From contig NZ_JACHXR010000010.1 of NCBI RefSeq assembly GCF_014192275.1, positions 62,001 through 126,000 on the forward strand: DNA of 64,000 nt, read 5' to 3'. Below, piece by piece: positions 48,232 to 57,808 of the stretch. Below the pieces are notes generated by a model. The model did not search any database. It saw nothing but the letters and a program-made list of their open reading frames with translations, and was not told the origin of the DNA. The stretch's first letter is position 1. Every line of letters begins with the position of its first letter. The translations under genes were made by a program, and so were the position numbers. The stretch comes from Halomonas stenophila. Lineage in GTDB: Bacteria; Pseudomonadota; Gammaproteobacteria; Pseudomonadales; Halomonadaceae.

Positions 48232-49485
48232 ATGCTTTCCATCGTCCAGATCGTCAGCGGCACCGAGGGGACCCCCTGGACCCGGGAACAGCGCCAGTGT
48301 GTGCTCGAGATCCGCTCCGAACACAAGCTCAATGACCCGACGAGTTTCAGCATCCTGATGCACGACCTGCCCGACCGACGGGGCGTGCGCCACCGTCTGC
48401 TCGCCACGGGGCGCAAGGTTGCGGTTCTGGTTCGGCCAAAGAACCAGGGGGAGTGGCATGTTCTGTTTCAGGGCAAGGTCAGCGAGGTGGAGGAGCATCA
48501 CACCCAGGGTGGCGTCGGCTCGACCATTCTCTATCGCGGTATGGACATCCGCACGATCATGGCGGCGCGGAGCTATACCGGCGCCTGGTCCGGTCAGGTC
48601 GACGCGGTCATGAAGCACCTGATTGAGCAGGACTTCTCCGAGCACGCCGTCGACGCGCCGGAGAACAACGAACTCGACGAGGAAGAGAACCCGCTCGGGC
48701 AGAACAGCAACAACCTCGATTTCCTCCGCACGCAGGCCATCGCCTTCGGCCACAACTTCTGGGTCAGCTACGCCCGCGTGCCCGAAGAGGCCCCCGGACT
48801 GGGCTCGCTCAATCCGCTCGACGACAGCGAGCCGAGCGTGACCATCACGCCGAAGATCCACTGGGCCCGTTCCCCCTATTTCGAGGAAGTCGGCGCGCCG
48901 CCCGCAGGCAGTGCCGGCACTGCAGCGGCTGACGCCGCGGCACAGGCGCTGCCGGGTATCGGTGGAGAGGATAGCGGGCCGATCAGCTTCAAGGTCCACA
49001 TCGACCAGGCCAGCTGTCCCAACGTGACCGCCTTCGAGGTGATGTCCGAAGGCAGCAGCGTCCAGACCATGCACGAGCAATCCGGCGGCCAGACTTCGCC
49101 CGGCGTGCCCTCGCCGCCGACAAACCCGCTGGCGCCGCCCCCCGACGACGACACCCCCGGCGTCCATTTCGTACCCCGGGTCGTTCAGCCGGGCGAAGAC
49201 GATGTGCAGGTCAATGAGGCGCTCGAGCAGGAGCGCAGCTTCGACCGCAAGGTGAAGCTGTCGACGACCATGGCGATGCTCAAGAGGCTCTGCCTCCCCA
49301 ACGAACTGGCGACGCTGGAAGGGGTACCGGAAGCCGTGGCAAACAAGCTCTTTCGCATCAGCGAGTCGACGCACGTGATTCGCATAGACGGACACTGGGT
49401 GGATGCCGTTCTGGAGAGCGACGGCAGGGAATACGGCGCTGCCGACGAGGATGGGTTGGCAGATGCAACAGGAGGATTGGCATGA
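48232..49485 (+). CDS. Baseplate hub protein (gpD / VgrG N-terminal-like)
   Basis: A 417-aa protein like phage late control protein D and the gp27 part of VgrG/Afp8. It has the hub fold pattern: an initial beta barrel (FSILMHDLPDRRGVRHRLLA, VAVLVRPKNQGEWHVLFQGK), GSTILYRGMDIRTIMAARSY and a helical segment with DFLRTQAIAFGHNFWVSYAR. A Pro/Gly-rich linker occupies about 290-320, and a TEGVPEAVANKLFRIS-like end follows. The ATG at 48232 lies one base after the previous stop. The spike gene overlaps its end at ATGA. Confidence 0.85.
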   Translation: MLSIVQIVSGTEGTPWTREQRQCVLEIRSEHKLNDPTSFSILMHDLPDRRGVRHRLLATGRKVAVLVRPKNQGEWHVLFQGKVSEVEEHHTQGGVGSTILYRGMDIRTIMAARSYTGAWSGQVDAVMKHLIEQDFSEHAVDAPENNELDEEENPLGQNSNNLDFLRTQAIAFGHNFWVSYARVPEEAPGLGSLNPLDDSEPSVTITPKIHWARSPYFEEVGAPPAGSAGTAAADAAAQALPGIGGEDSGPISFKVHIDQASCPNVTAFEVMSEGSSVQTMHEQSGGQTSPGVPSPPTNPLAPPPDDDTPGVHFVPRVVQPGEDDVQVNEALEQERSFDRKVKLSTTMAMLKRLCLPNELATLEGVPEAVANKLFRISESTHVIRIDGHWVDAVLESDGREYGAADEDGLADATGGLA

Positions 49486-50033
49486 ACGACATTGCGAATC
49501 GCGGCCCCACCATCGACGAGCTCTACCGCCCGAGCAGCGGGCGCCTCTACGGCAAGTACCTCGGCGAAATCACCGACAGGGACGATCCGAAACGACGCGG
49601 CCGCCTGCGCATCAGGGTCGACAACATCACCGACGCCAAAGGCATCTGGGCCGACCCCTGCGTGCCCTACGCGGGCGACGGCATCGGCTTCTTCGCGCTG
49701 CCGCCCGAGGGCACGAAGGTCTGGGTGGAGTTCCTCGGCGGGAGGATCGACCGCCTCGTCTACTGCGGCTTTCTCTGGCAGGAGGGCGAACTCGATGGGC
49801 AGGACTACGACCCCGCCCGCGTACATTTCGAGACCGGCTCGCTGCGGATCGAGGTCGATGACTCCGCCGACGAGATCAAAATCGAGATCAAGAACAACGG
49901 CGGCTCGATCACCATCAAGGGCGGCGAGATCACGCTGAAGGCAAACATCGTCACGCAGGAAGCGCAGGGCAACAAGGTGATCCTCGACGCCGCCGCCTTC
50001 GACGTCAAGAACGCCGCGCTGAAAGTCGTGTAA
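49482..50033 (+). CDS. Central spike protein (gpV / gp5 OB-fold)
   Basis: A 183-aa protein with the gp5 OB fold: KYLGEITDRDDPKRRGRLRI, then GIGFFALPPEGTKVWVEFLG and LVYCGFLWQEGEL. The C-terminus has repeated strand blocks (IKIEIKNNGGSITIKGGEIT, LKANIVTQEAQGNKVILDAA) that would form the trimeric beta-helix needle. In Afp, hub and spike are one protein (Afp8); here they are two, as in phages P2 and Mu. Confidence 0.92.
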   Translation: MNDIANRGPTIDELYRPSSGRLYGKYLGEITDRDDPKRRGRLRIRVDNITDAKGIWADPCVPYAGDGIGFFALPPEGTKVWVEFLGGRIDRLVYCGFLWQEGELDGQDYDPARVHFETGSLRIEVDDSADEIKIEIKNNGGSITIKGGEITLKANIVTQEAQGNKVILDAAAFDVKNAALKVV

Positions 50034-50043
50034 GGAGACACCG

Positions 50044-50364
50044 ATGAGTAACCCCACCCTCACCATAGCCGCACACATTTCCGATTCCGCACAGGGCCGC
50101 GCCGCCGCCTTCGTGCCGGTAAACCAGCGCGTAACCTCGACCAACATGCCGCTTTCGGTGCAGGCGGACGTGCCGACCTTTCCCGGCACCTCGCCCGCGC
50201 TGACCGTCGCCGGCACCTGGACCGTCGCCGGGAGCCGCGTCACCGCCGGCGGCATCCCCGTTGTCAATACGCAGTCGGTGGGGGTCGGCTATACCGCCGT
50301 ACCCGCCTCCTCCGGCCCGCTTCAGATCCTGCCAGGAAACCAGCATGTTCTCATCGCCTTCTGA
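50044..50364 (+). CDS. Possible spike-tip protein (PAAR position)
   Basis: A 106-aa glycine- and threonine-rich beta protein (WTVAGSRVTAGGIPVVNTQS) between spike and gp25 genes, the place where Afp10 (PAAR tip) is found. It lacks the metal-binding histidines and Pro-Ala-Ala-Arg repeats of classical PAAR proteins. Its start has a strong AAGGAG. Its 3' end overlaps the gp25 gene by 20 bases. The tip function is inferred from position alone. Confidence 0.5.
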   Translation: MSNPTLTIAAHISDSAQGRAAAFVPVNQRVTSTNMPLSVQADVPTFPGTSPALTVAGTWTVAGSRVTAGGIPVVNTQSVGVGYTAVPASSGPLQILPGNQHVLIAF

Positions 50365-50737
50365 TCCGATCCACGCGTTGGCCTACCCCCTGACCCTCGA
50401 CGAGGACCGCGGGCGCTTCGCCAAGACGATCGACTACGAGCGCTACGTTCAGGATCTGGTGCTGCAGACACTGATGACGGCACCGGGCGAACGCATCAAC
50501 CGGCCGGAGATGGGCACCCCCATCCCGCAACTGCTTTTTGCGTCGATCGACGAGGAAGTGGCGGACCTGGTCAAGGCACAGATCCGCCGTGCAATGACGC
50601 TCTGGCTGGACAAGGTTGTCCGCGTCGAACATATCGAGACGCGCCAGCCCGAACTCTCCCGCTTCGAGATCGAGGTCAGTTACGTCATCCTCGCCACCGG
50701 CACGACGGATGTGCTGAAACGGACCATCGCGCGATGA
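50345..50737 (+). CDS. Baseplate wedge protein gp25/GPW-like
   Basis: A 130-aa protein of the gp25-lysozyme-like family (no enzymatic activity), which joins sheath and baseplate. The signature TAPGERINRPEMGTPIPQLL sits in the middle, preceded by YERYVQDLVLQTLM and followed by the helix EEVADLVKAQIRRAMTLWL. ATG at 50345 lies inside the preceding gene. It overlaps the baseplate J gene at ATGA. Confidence 0.92.
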   Translation: MFSSPSDPIHALAYPLTLDEDRGRFAKTIDYERYVQDLVLQTLMTAPGERINRPEMGTPIPQLLFASIDEEVADLVKAQIRRAMTLWLDKVVRVEHIETRQPELSRFEIEVSYVILATGTTDVLKRTIAR

Positions 50738-53220
50738 GTGGGCTCGGACGCCATATCCTCCTCGCCGAGCAGGAGCCCTCGTTCGACCAGACAGGGATCG
50801 ATTTCGTCGCTGTGGACGGCGCGGATCACGCGAGAGTCTACGTCTACTTCGTGATCGACCCGCTCGATCCCGACCTCGACTTCGCCGCGAACGAACTGGA
50901 CGTCGAATGCCGGGGCGCAACCACCAGGGAACCCCGAATCGTCGACGCGCAAAGTTTCGAGGCGCATACCGACGCCCGGGGGCGGACGCGGAACGTGCTG
51001 GCGGTGGTCTTCGACTCGGGCGCGAGCTTCGAGATGCAGCACCTGCGCCTGGCCGACCTGACCGGGGCGCGGCTGGACCCGTTTAGCTCCGCCGCGCGCT
51101 TCTCGTTCAAGCAGGCCTGCCCGACCGTGTTCGATTGCGCCTGCCACGGCGTGCCGGACAAGCGCCCGGGCGCGGACTATCCGGTCGACTACCTCGCCCG
51201 CGATTTCCAGAGCTACCTCGACGCCTTCGCCACCTTCTCGCGCGAACGCTACCCCCAGTGGCAGATGAACATCGTACCGGATCAGGCGCGAATGCTCGGC
51301 GACCTGATCGCCGCGATCGGCGACGAGCTGGCTTTCCTGCAGGACGGCTACTATCTGCAGACCCAGTTCGATCACCTGACCGAACGCCGTTCCTTCCGGC
51401 AGATTGCGCGTATTCTCGGCTACAGCCTGCGCCCCGAGCTCCCGGCGCAGGGCCACGCCGTGCTGCGCCACTACCAGGGCACCCGGCCTGCGGGCCTCGC
51501 CGCTTTCGAGCAGGAGGTCATCGCCGGAACCGCCCTCGCCGGCTATGGCGACAGCGACATGGTGATACCTTTCGAGGTTGGCGCCAGCTTCGATGACATC
51601 CTTGCCGGCACCGCCTATCCGACGCACGCCCTCTGGACCGACATTCCGGTCCATATCCCGGACGAGAACTGCCCCTGGATTGCCAGGGGCGCGCGCGAAC
51701 TGACCGTTGCGGGCACCGACCTAATCCACCCGGAGATCGGCCCCGGGACCAAAGTCCTGATCGAAACCCGGCCGGTCGAGCAGTCCGAGCCACTCCGCCG
51801 GACCATCGTGACGCTCGACGAGGATCCCGAGCTGGTGGAGGATGCACTGATCGGCACCGATGTCACACGGCTGCACTGGCAGGCCGGGGATGCGCTGCCG
51901 TTCGACCTGAAGCTGGAGCGGGCCTTCGTCAGCGCCAATATCGTACCGGTCGTGTCCGGCCTGACGTACAAAGAGCGCTTTACCATCGGAGAGAGCGGGC
52001 AGGACCTCCCCACCGCCATTGAACGCGAAGGTCCTCTGTCCGGAACCGAGGGCACGCGCCCCGTCATCTACCGCTTCCCGATGGTTCGCACCGCCGCCGA
52101 TGGGCTGTCATGGCGTCCGGCCGAAGGCGACATGCCGTGGGACCGCAGATACGCGCCCGACGTCGCACTGACCCGGACCGACGCCGCGGGGGTCGTGCTC
52201 GAGGACTGGCGGGTGGTGGCCGACCTGCTGGCGGAAGGCCCGACCGACGAGGCCGCGACGGTGGAAGCCGGCCATTGGGGCCCGGTTTTCAGCTGGCTCG
52301 ACGGCGGGCTACGCCGCCAGTACCGGGATTACATCGGCGACCCGGGCTGGTGCCTCCGCTTCGGCGCCAACGGCTTCGGGCTGACGCCGGCGGACGGCTC
52401 CTTCTTCACGCTGCGCTACCGCACCGCATGGGCGGCACACGCGAACCTGCCGCCCGACCGCATGCGCCTGCTCGCCGATCAACCTGAGGAGGCGCCCGAC
52501 AGCCTGCCCATGCCGAACGCGATCCTCTCGGCCTCGAACCCGCTGGCCTTCGACAACGCGCAGCCGCCCGAGCCGCTGGCGCTCGCCAGGCTGACCGTGC
52601 CCCACGCCACCAAAGCCATGAAACTGCGGGCCGTCCGCGACAGCGATTACGAAGCGCTGGTGTCGGCCCGGGACGATATCGACGCGACCGTCGCCAGGTC
52701 CTACTGGCTCGGCACCTGGACCGGCACCTTCCTGGCCACCGATCCGAAGGACAGCGTCGCCCTCGACGACGACCTCCGCGCCGAGGTCACCCGCTTTCTG
52801 GAAGAGATCCGCCTTGTCGGCAGGCCGGCCTACCTCACCGGCGCCGCACTCCGTCCGCTCGATCTCCAGATCGTCCTCTGCCACGATCCGCGCATTCCCT
52901 GGGGCAATGTTGTCGAGGCCGTCCTGGCAGCGCTTGCCGCAGACGATCCAGAGGCCCTGTTCCACCCGGCCAACCTCACTTTCGGCAGCCGTCTCTACCG
53001 CGCCGCGCTGGAGGCGCGAATCGCCGCACAGAGGGGCGTCACCCGTATTCTCCGCATCCGCTACCGCTGGCGCGGCGAGGGTGACTTCAAGGACTTCACC
53101 GAAAGCTTCCTCGAAAGTGCGCCCGACCAGATTCCCGTTCTCAAGCACGACCCGCTGCGCCCGGACCTGGGCCGCCTGGAGATCTTCGAGGCCGAACTGC
53201 CGCAGGAGACTGCCCCATGA
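50734..53220 (+). CDS. Baseplate assembly protein J-like (Afp11/gp6), first copy
   Basis: An 828-aa baseplate wedge protein. The core segment YPVDYLARDFQSYLDAFATF with DLIAAIGDELAFLQDGYYLQ and ERRSFRQIARILGYSLRPEL is the hallmark of the 'putative baseplate assembly protein' family in eCIS loci. The N-terminal 130 residues form an extra beta domain. The C-terminal part (EVTRFLEEIRLVGRPAYLTG, DLQIVLCHD) is the J-like closing domain. It builds the iris ring around the hub with the following protein. Confidence 0.9.
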   Translation: MSGLGRHILLAEQEPSFDQTGIDFVAVDGADHARVYVYFVIDPLDPDLDFAANELDVECRGATTREPRIVDAQSFEAHTDARGRTRNVLAVVFDSGASFEMQHLRLADLTGARLDPFSSAARFSFKQACPTVFDCACHGVPDKRPGADYPVDYLARDFQSYLDAFATFSRERYPQWQMNIVPDQARMLGDLIAAIGDELAFLQDGYYLQTQFDHLTERRSFRQIARILGYSLRPELPAQGHAVLRHYQGTRPAGLAAFEQEVIAGTALAGYGDSDMVIPFEVGASFDDILAGTAYPTHALWTDIPVHIPDENCPWIARGARELTVAGTDLIHPEIGPGTKVLIETRPVEQSEPLRRTIVTLDEDPELVEDALIGTDVTRLHWQAGDALPFDLKLERAFVSANIVPVVSGLTYKERFTIGESGQDLPTAIEREGPLSGTEGTRPVIYRFPMVRTAADGLSWRPAEGDMPWDRRYAPDVALTRTDAAGVVLEDWRVVADLLAEGPTDEAATVEAGHWGPVFSWLDGGLRRQYRDYIGDPGWCLRFGANGFGLTPADGSFFTLRYRTAWAAHANLPPDRMRLLADQPEEAPDSLPMPNAILSASNPLAFDNAQPPEPLALARLTVPHATKAMKLRAVRDSDYEALVSARDDIDATVARSYWLGTWTGTFLATDPKDSVALDDDLRAEVTRFLEEIRLVGRPAYLTGAALRPLDLQIVLCHDPRIPWGNVVEAVLAALAADDPEALFHPANLTFGSRLYRAALEARIAAQRGVTRILRIRYRWRGEGDFKDFTESFLESAPDQIPVLKHDPLRPDLGRLEIFEAELPQETAP

Positions 53221-55463
53221 GTGTTGCCACCGACGGCCTCCACTGCCTGTGCCCGCCCCGCTTCCCGGCGCATCTGGACGCCGATGGACGGCCGCTGCCG
53301 AAGCTGTTCGCCGACCACCGGATCGAGGTGTTCCAGGCGCTCTCGGCCCGCGCCACCTTCGCCCACTGGCAGACCGGCCTCGACGACGACATCGGCCGGA
53401 TGGTGCTCGAATGGCTGGCGACTCTGCTGGACAACCTGTCGTTCTACAACCACCTGTGGACGCTGGAACAGCATCTCGCGACCGCGACGCAGGAAGACTC
53501 GCTGCGCCAGCTCGCCGCCCTGACCGGCTATCAGCCGCGGCCAAACCTCGCGGCAGTGGCCCGCCTTGCGGTGATCTCGGACGCCCGCATGCCTCTGGTC
53601 CTCCCCGCCGGACGGGAAGTGACGTCGGAGGGCAATGACAGCCACCCCGCCCTCTCCTTCGAGACGATGGAAGATGCCGCCATCGATCCCGCGCTGAACG
53701 CCATGACGGCGATACCGCCACGGGAAACCACCTTCGACAGCGATTTTGTCGCCATCGGCGGCAGCTTCCGGAATCTCCGCGTGGACGAGCCGGTGCTGTT
53801 CAGGAGCAGCTCGATCCGGCGGGCGGCGATCCTCGAGGAGATAGTGAACGACAAGTTCCCCTCGGGCGAAAGCTACGCCGAGCTGCAGCTCGACCGCTCG
53901 CTGTCGAACCTGGCGGGCCTGGACCTCGGTGGCATCGAGGTAAAGAGCTTCGTCAACCAGAGCGAAGGCCGGAGCCTCATCCAGAACCGGCTGGAACTCC
54001 AGGGTGTGCAGCCGGCCTTCCAGGAGGATCAGGAAATAGCTGCCATCGATGGCGAAAACGGCACACTCAGGTACGATCGCATCATCGAAGTGACGGTGGT
54101 GAACCGGGTGCTCATAGAGAGCGAGACCGCGCCGGTCCTGTCGCCCGTTACGCGGATCAAGCTCGACACCTACATCACTCCCGGTCGCCCGCACACGATA
54201 TTCCACGGCGTGCGGCGCGCTGGGCGCCTGATCGGCGCGCCGAAAACCCACATGGCGTTGGAGGATTTCGACGGGCGTATCGAGCTCGAGGAGAAATATC
54301 TGGGTGACGATCCCGACCACCAGGGCGATTTTGTGGTGGTCGACGCGGAGAACCGCAGCGTCGCCATCAGCGGCAGCCTGGACGTCAACCCCCACAGCCG
54401 CCGCGCGGCGCTGGAGCTGACCTCGATCTCCGAGCCGGCGGTCGTGCTGAAGGCGCCGCTCAGGATTCACGGCAATTTCGCCGAGGTGGACCAGGGCAAG
54501 ACGGTGGTGGAAACCCTCGGCAGCGCCAGCGGCCGGCGCTACCAGACGTTCCGGCTCGCGAAGAAGCCGCTGACGTTCCTGCGCAGCGACCTCTCGGATC
54601 CCCAGCCCGCCATCGAGGTCTATGTCGACAGCGTGCCGTGGCGTTACGTGCCGCACCTGTTCGGGGTGGCACCGGAGGACAGGGTCTACACGCTGCGCGT
54701 CGAAGCCGACGGGCAGGCCCAGGTGATTCTCGGAGGCGTCGCCAGCGCCGGGGACAAGAACGTCGCCGCCCGCTATCGGCACGGAACCACCGGCGACAAT
54801 CCGGACGCCTTCACGGTCAATACGCCGGCCGCGCGGATCGCGGGGATCCAGAAGGTCTTCAACCCCTTCCCCGCCCTCGGCGGGCTGAAGGGTGACGATG
54901 CCGAGGACCTGCGCTTCGTGCTGCCCGCCCGCATCTCCGCCAACGACCGCTGCGTCTCGGCGAAGGATTACGCGGTGCTGTCGCGCAACTTCGGCGCGCT
55001 GGCCGCCCGGGCGCGGCCCTACTGGAACGCCGTCCGCAAGCGCACCGCGGTTGAGGTGATCGCAGTCTTCGACGGCGGCTTCGACGCGGCGCTGGCGAAC
55101 GAGCTCCGCGACTACCTCGCCGGCCACGCGCCGGAAGGCAGCCTCGTGAACGTGGTCAGCGCGCGGCCCGCGCCGCACGCCATCGGCCTGAGGCTGCGCC
55201 TGACTGCCGACGCCCGGGCGGCGGATGTCAAACGCCGTGTCCGCGACATCTACTTTCACCAGTTCACCGGCCTTCTCGCCCCGCGCCGCGCGCGGATCGG
55301 CCACGCCTGGAGCCGCACCGAGCTGCTGGCGCCGCTGGACGGCATCGAGGGCATCCTGCGCGTGGAGCAGCTGAGCCTCGATGGCGACGAGAGTGCCTCC
55401 GCGATCGCCCAGGCCGCGGACGAATATCTCGATGCGACGCTGGATCTGGAGGTGGTGCGATGA
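53217..55463 (+). CDS. Baseplate assembly protein J-like, second copy
   Basis: A 748-aa protein paralogous in layout to the previous one: LVLEWLATLLDNLSFYNHLW-type helices near residue 60, SLRQLAALTGYQPRPNLAAV, and the conserved J block ISANDRCVSAKDYAVLSRNF near residue 580. The end, DYLAGHAPEGSLVNVVSARP, is also typical. It overlaps its neighbours at ATGA on both sides. Two J-like proteins in tandem are common in eCIS clusters (Afp11/Afp12 positions). Confidence 0.9.
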   Translation: MSVATDGLHCLCPPRFPAHLDADGRPLPKLFADHRIEVFQALSARATFAHWQTGLDDDIGRMVLEWLATLLDNLSFYNHLWTLEQHLATATQEDSLRQLAALTGYQPRPNLAAVARLAVISDARMPLVLPAGREVTSEGNDSHPALSFETMEDAAIDPALNAMTAIPPRETTFDSDFVAIGGSFRNLRVDEPVLFRSSSIRRAAILEEIVNDKFPSGESYAELQLDRSLSNLAGLDLGGIEVKSFVNQSEGRSLIQNRLELQGVQPAFQEDQEIAAIDGENGTLRYDRIIEVTVVNRVLIESETAPVLSPVTRIKLDTYITPGRPHTIFHGVRRAGRLIGAPKTHMALEDFDGRIELEEKYLGDDPDHQGDFVVVDAENRSVAISGSLDVNPHSRRAALELTSISEPAVVLKAPLRIHGNFAEVDQGKTVVETLGSASGRRYQTFRLAKKPLTFLRSDLSDPQPAIEVYVDSVPWRYVPHLFGVAPEDRVYTLRVEADGQAQVILGGVASAGDKNVAARYRHGTTGDNPDAFTVNTPAARIAGIQKVFNPFPALGGLKGDDAEDLRFVLPARISANDRCVSAKDYAVLSRNFGALAARARPYWNAVRKRTAVEVIAVFDGGFDAALANELRDYLAGHAPEGSLVNVVSARPAPHAIGLRLRLTADARAADVKRRVRDIYFHQFTGLLAPRRARIGHAWSRTELLAPLDGIEGILRVEQLSLDGDESASAIAQAADEYLDATLDLEVVR

Positions 55464-57808
55464 GCGACCCCAACACCGGCCGCGCACTGGACGGTTTCGA
55501 GGAGTACTACTTCCGCAAACTCCGCTCCTGGATCCCGGAACTCTACTGGAGCAACGATCTGGAGAACGGCAGTCTCGAAGTCCTGATCCGCGCCATGTCC
55601 GACCGGCTCGCGGAGATGCGGCGCGAAATCGAGCGGGTCTGGACCGCCTCCTCGATCGAACTGGCCGACGACTGGGCGGTAAAATATCTCGGCGACCTGG
55701 TCGGCGCCGAGACGCTCTCGGCGCAGAACAGCCGCGCGAACCGCACGGTGGCGGCGAACTTCATGAACTACCACCGGCGGAAGACGACCCGCTACCTGCT
55801 GGACTCGCAGATCACCGACATCGTCGCCACAGAGGGCTACGTCCGCGAGATCGAGCGCTGGCTGGCGCGGCCGCCGCACGAACTGGACATGGGCTACCTC
55901 CGTTTCGCGCCGCTATCGGAGGGCCCGGTCGGCGGCCTGCCCGAACTGACCGGCCCGCGGGTGGACGACGCCGCGCTGCCGGCCTTCGACGAATTCGCGC
56001 GCCTGCCCGACTTCGGCCCGCGCGAAGGCCGCGCCGCGTCCTTCGATTACGCCACCATCCACTTCAATCTCTTCGCCAGCGAAAGCTGGCGGGTCGACAT
56101 GGCGACACCCTTCTGGCTGGACGGGACGAGACTCACCCTCGACCCCTCCGGCCGGGCGGCACCGCTCTTCCACAGCGCGACCTTCGACCACCGCGCCGGT
56201 CTCTGGCCGGTCGGACCGGAGGAATTCCCGCTGCCGATGCGCTGCGCCCGCTTTAACGACGCGCGCTTCGAGATCACCGAGGACGCACTCGACGCCATCG
56301 CTTCGCCGGGCCTGACCGCCGCCCTGACACCCTGGATCGGGGTCACTTTCCGGACCCGGCAGGCCTTCCAGCGCATCCTCGCCGACCAGTTGTCGCCCAC
56401 GCTCTACAGCAACTTCCGCAGCTCGCTGTTGCGCGAATGCCTGGTTGCCGATTGCGCCAAGGCGCGGCAGATCGAGGCTGACATGCGTCTCGACATAGGC
56501 CCGTTCGCCGACACCCGGGTGCTGGATCCCTACGAAATCGTGGCCGCCAATCTCTCGCGCTGGATGCCCGCGGCGCAGTGGCCGGAGGATGCCGCGCTCC
56601 TTATCGACGTGAGCAGCGGCTATGTCCAGCTGGCCGGGGCCCCGGACGATGGCGCCGTGCCGCCGCAACTGTTTCATCCGCTTTTTCATCATCTCGGCCT
56701 CGTCCATCGCGTCGGCGCCGGAACTTTCCCGCGCGAAAGCGACGTCGACCTCGGACCCGGCTTCAACGACGCCAATGCCGAGGTGTCCTTCGCCCCGCCC
56801 GCCTCCGGGCTGCAGGCCTTTGGCGACAACCGGCGCTACCTCTGGAACTGGCCCGCCAGCCGGCGCTTCGAGGTCGCCGGCGAACTGCGGCTCGAGGCCG
56901 CCGACCGCACGCGCCCCTATGTCGTCTCGCGCACGGATGATCCGGAGCGCGACTTCACCATCGTCGGCACCGACGGACAGGACAACCACCTGACCATCGA
57001 CGGGCTGTGGCTGGGACTCCAGGCCGACACCCCCATCGAAACCGCCGTCGGCGGCCCCGATGACCCCGCGCCACCCGCCCGCGCCCGGCTGATCCTCGAC
57101 GGGCACTTCGAGACAGTTATACTCCGCCACGTCTCGCTCGACCCTGGCGGCGAACAGGCCCGGCCCGACCCCGGCACGGCGCGGGCCATCCCCGCGGTGA
57201 CGGTGGAGATCGAGGGCTCGGTGCGACTGCTGCGGATCGAGCGCTCGATCACCGGCCCCATCGTCGAGACGCGGGCCGACCCATCGCTGCTGAATGCCGG
57301 CGAGATCCGCATATCGGATTCCATCGTGCAGTCGGGCGACCCGGAGCGGCCGGCGATATCGGTGGAACTCGCGCGGCTGCACCTGACAAATTCCACCGTC
57401 CTCGGCGCCTGCCACGCGAACCTGATCTTCGCCACAAATACGCTGTTCGACGGGCCGCTCTACGTCACCAACCGGCACCAGTCCTGCCTGCGTTTCAGCG
57501 CGGTCGCCGCTTTCGAGGGGGACAGCGACCCGTCCATCCTGCCGCGCCGTTTCGAGTGCGTCGAATACAAGCGCACCATTCCCCCGGCATCGTTCCGTTC
57601 GACCCGCTTCGGCGACCTGGATTTCGCCGCACTTTCGGACCTCGCCGACAGGGGCCTGCTGCATGGCGGTGAGGGCCGGACCGAGATCGGCGTCGGCAAT
57701 GCGAGATTCTGGCACCAGCGCCGGGACGACCTGGCGAGGGTTGCCAGTACTTTTCTGCCCGTTGGGCAAAATGCACAAATTTATGAAGAAACGGGGGGGC
57801 GCACATGA
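55460..57808 (+). CDS. Tail protein I-like baseplate protein with long beta-rich extension
   Basis: A 782-aa protein. Residues 1-110 match the phage tail protein I / gp7-like region (YYFRKLRSWIPELYWSNDLE, ADDWAVKYLGDLVGAETLSA) that attaches fibres to the baseplate. The rest is beta-rich. From about residue 500 it contains DNHLTIDGLWLGLQ, FETVILRHVSLDPGGEQ and IRISDSIVQSGD, the periodicity of a right-handed beta helix. It may be part wedge and part fibre. It overlaps the following beta-helix gene at ATGA. Confidence 0.8.
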   Translation: MSDPNTGRALDGFEEYYFRKLRSWIPELYWSNDLENGSLEVLIRAMSDRLAEMRREIERVWTASSIELADDWAVKYLGDLVGAETLSAQNSRANRTVAANFMNYHRRKTTRYLLDSQITDIVATEGYVREIERWLARPPHELDMGYLRFAPLSEGPVGGLPELTGPRVDDAALPAFDEFARLPDFGPREGRAASFDYATIHFNLFASESWRVDMATPFWLDGTRLTLDPSGRAAPLFHSATFDHRAGLWPVGPEEFPLPMRCARFNDARFEITEDALDAIASPGLTAALTPWIGVTFRTRQAFQRILADQLSPTLYSNFRSSLLRECLVADCAKARQIEADMRLDIGPFADTRVLDPYEIVAANLSRWMPAAQWPEDAALLIDVSSGYVQLAGAPDDGAVPPQLFHPLFHHLGLVHRVGAGTFPRESDVDLGPGFNDANAEVSFAPPASGLQAFGDNRRYLWNWPASRRFEVAGELRLEAADRTRPYVVSRTDDPERDFTIVGTDGQDNHLTIDGLWLGLQADTPIETAVGGPDDPAPPARARLILDGHFETVILRHVSLDPGGEQARPDPGTARAIPAVTVEIEGSVRLLRIERSITGPIVETRADPSLLNAGEIRISDSIVQSGDPERPAISVELARLHLTNSTVLGACHANLIFATNTLFDGPLYVTNRHQSCLRFSAVAAFEGDSDPSILPRRFECVEYKRTIPPASFRSTRFGDLDFAALSDLADRGLLHGGEGRTEIGVGNARFWHQRRDDLARVASTFLPVGQNAQIYEETGGRT

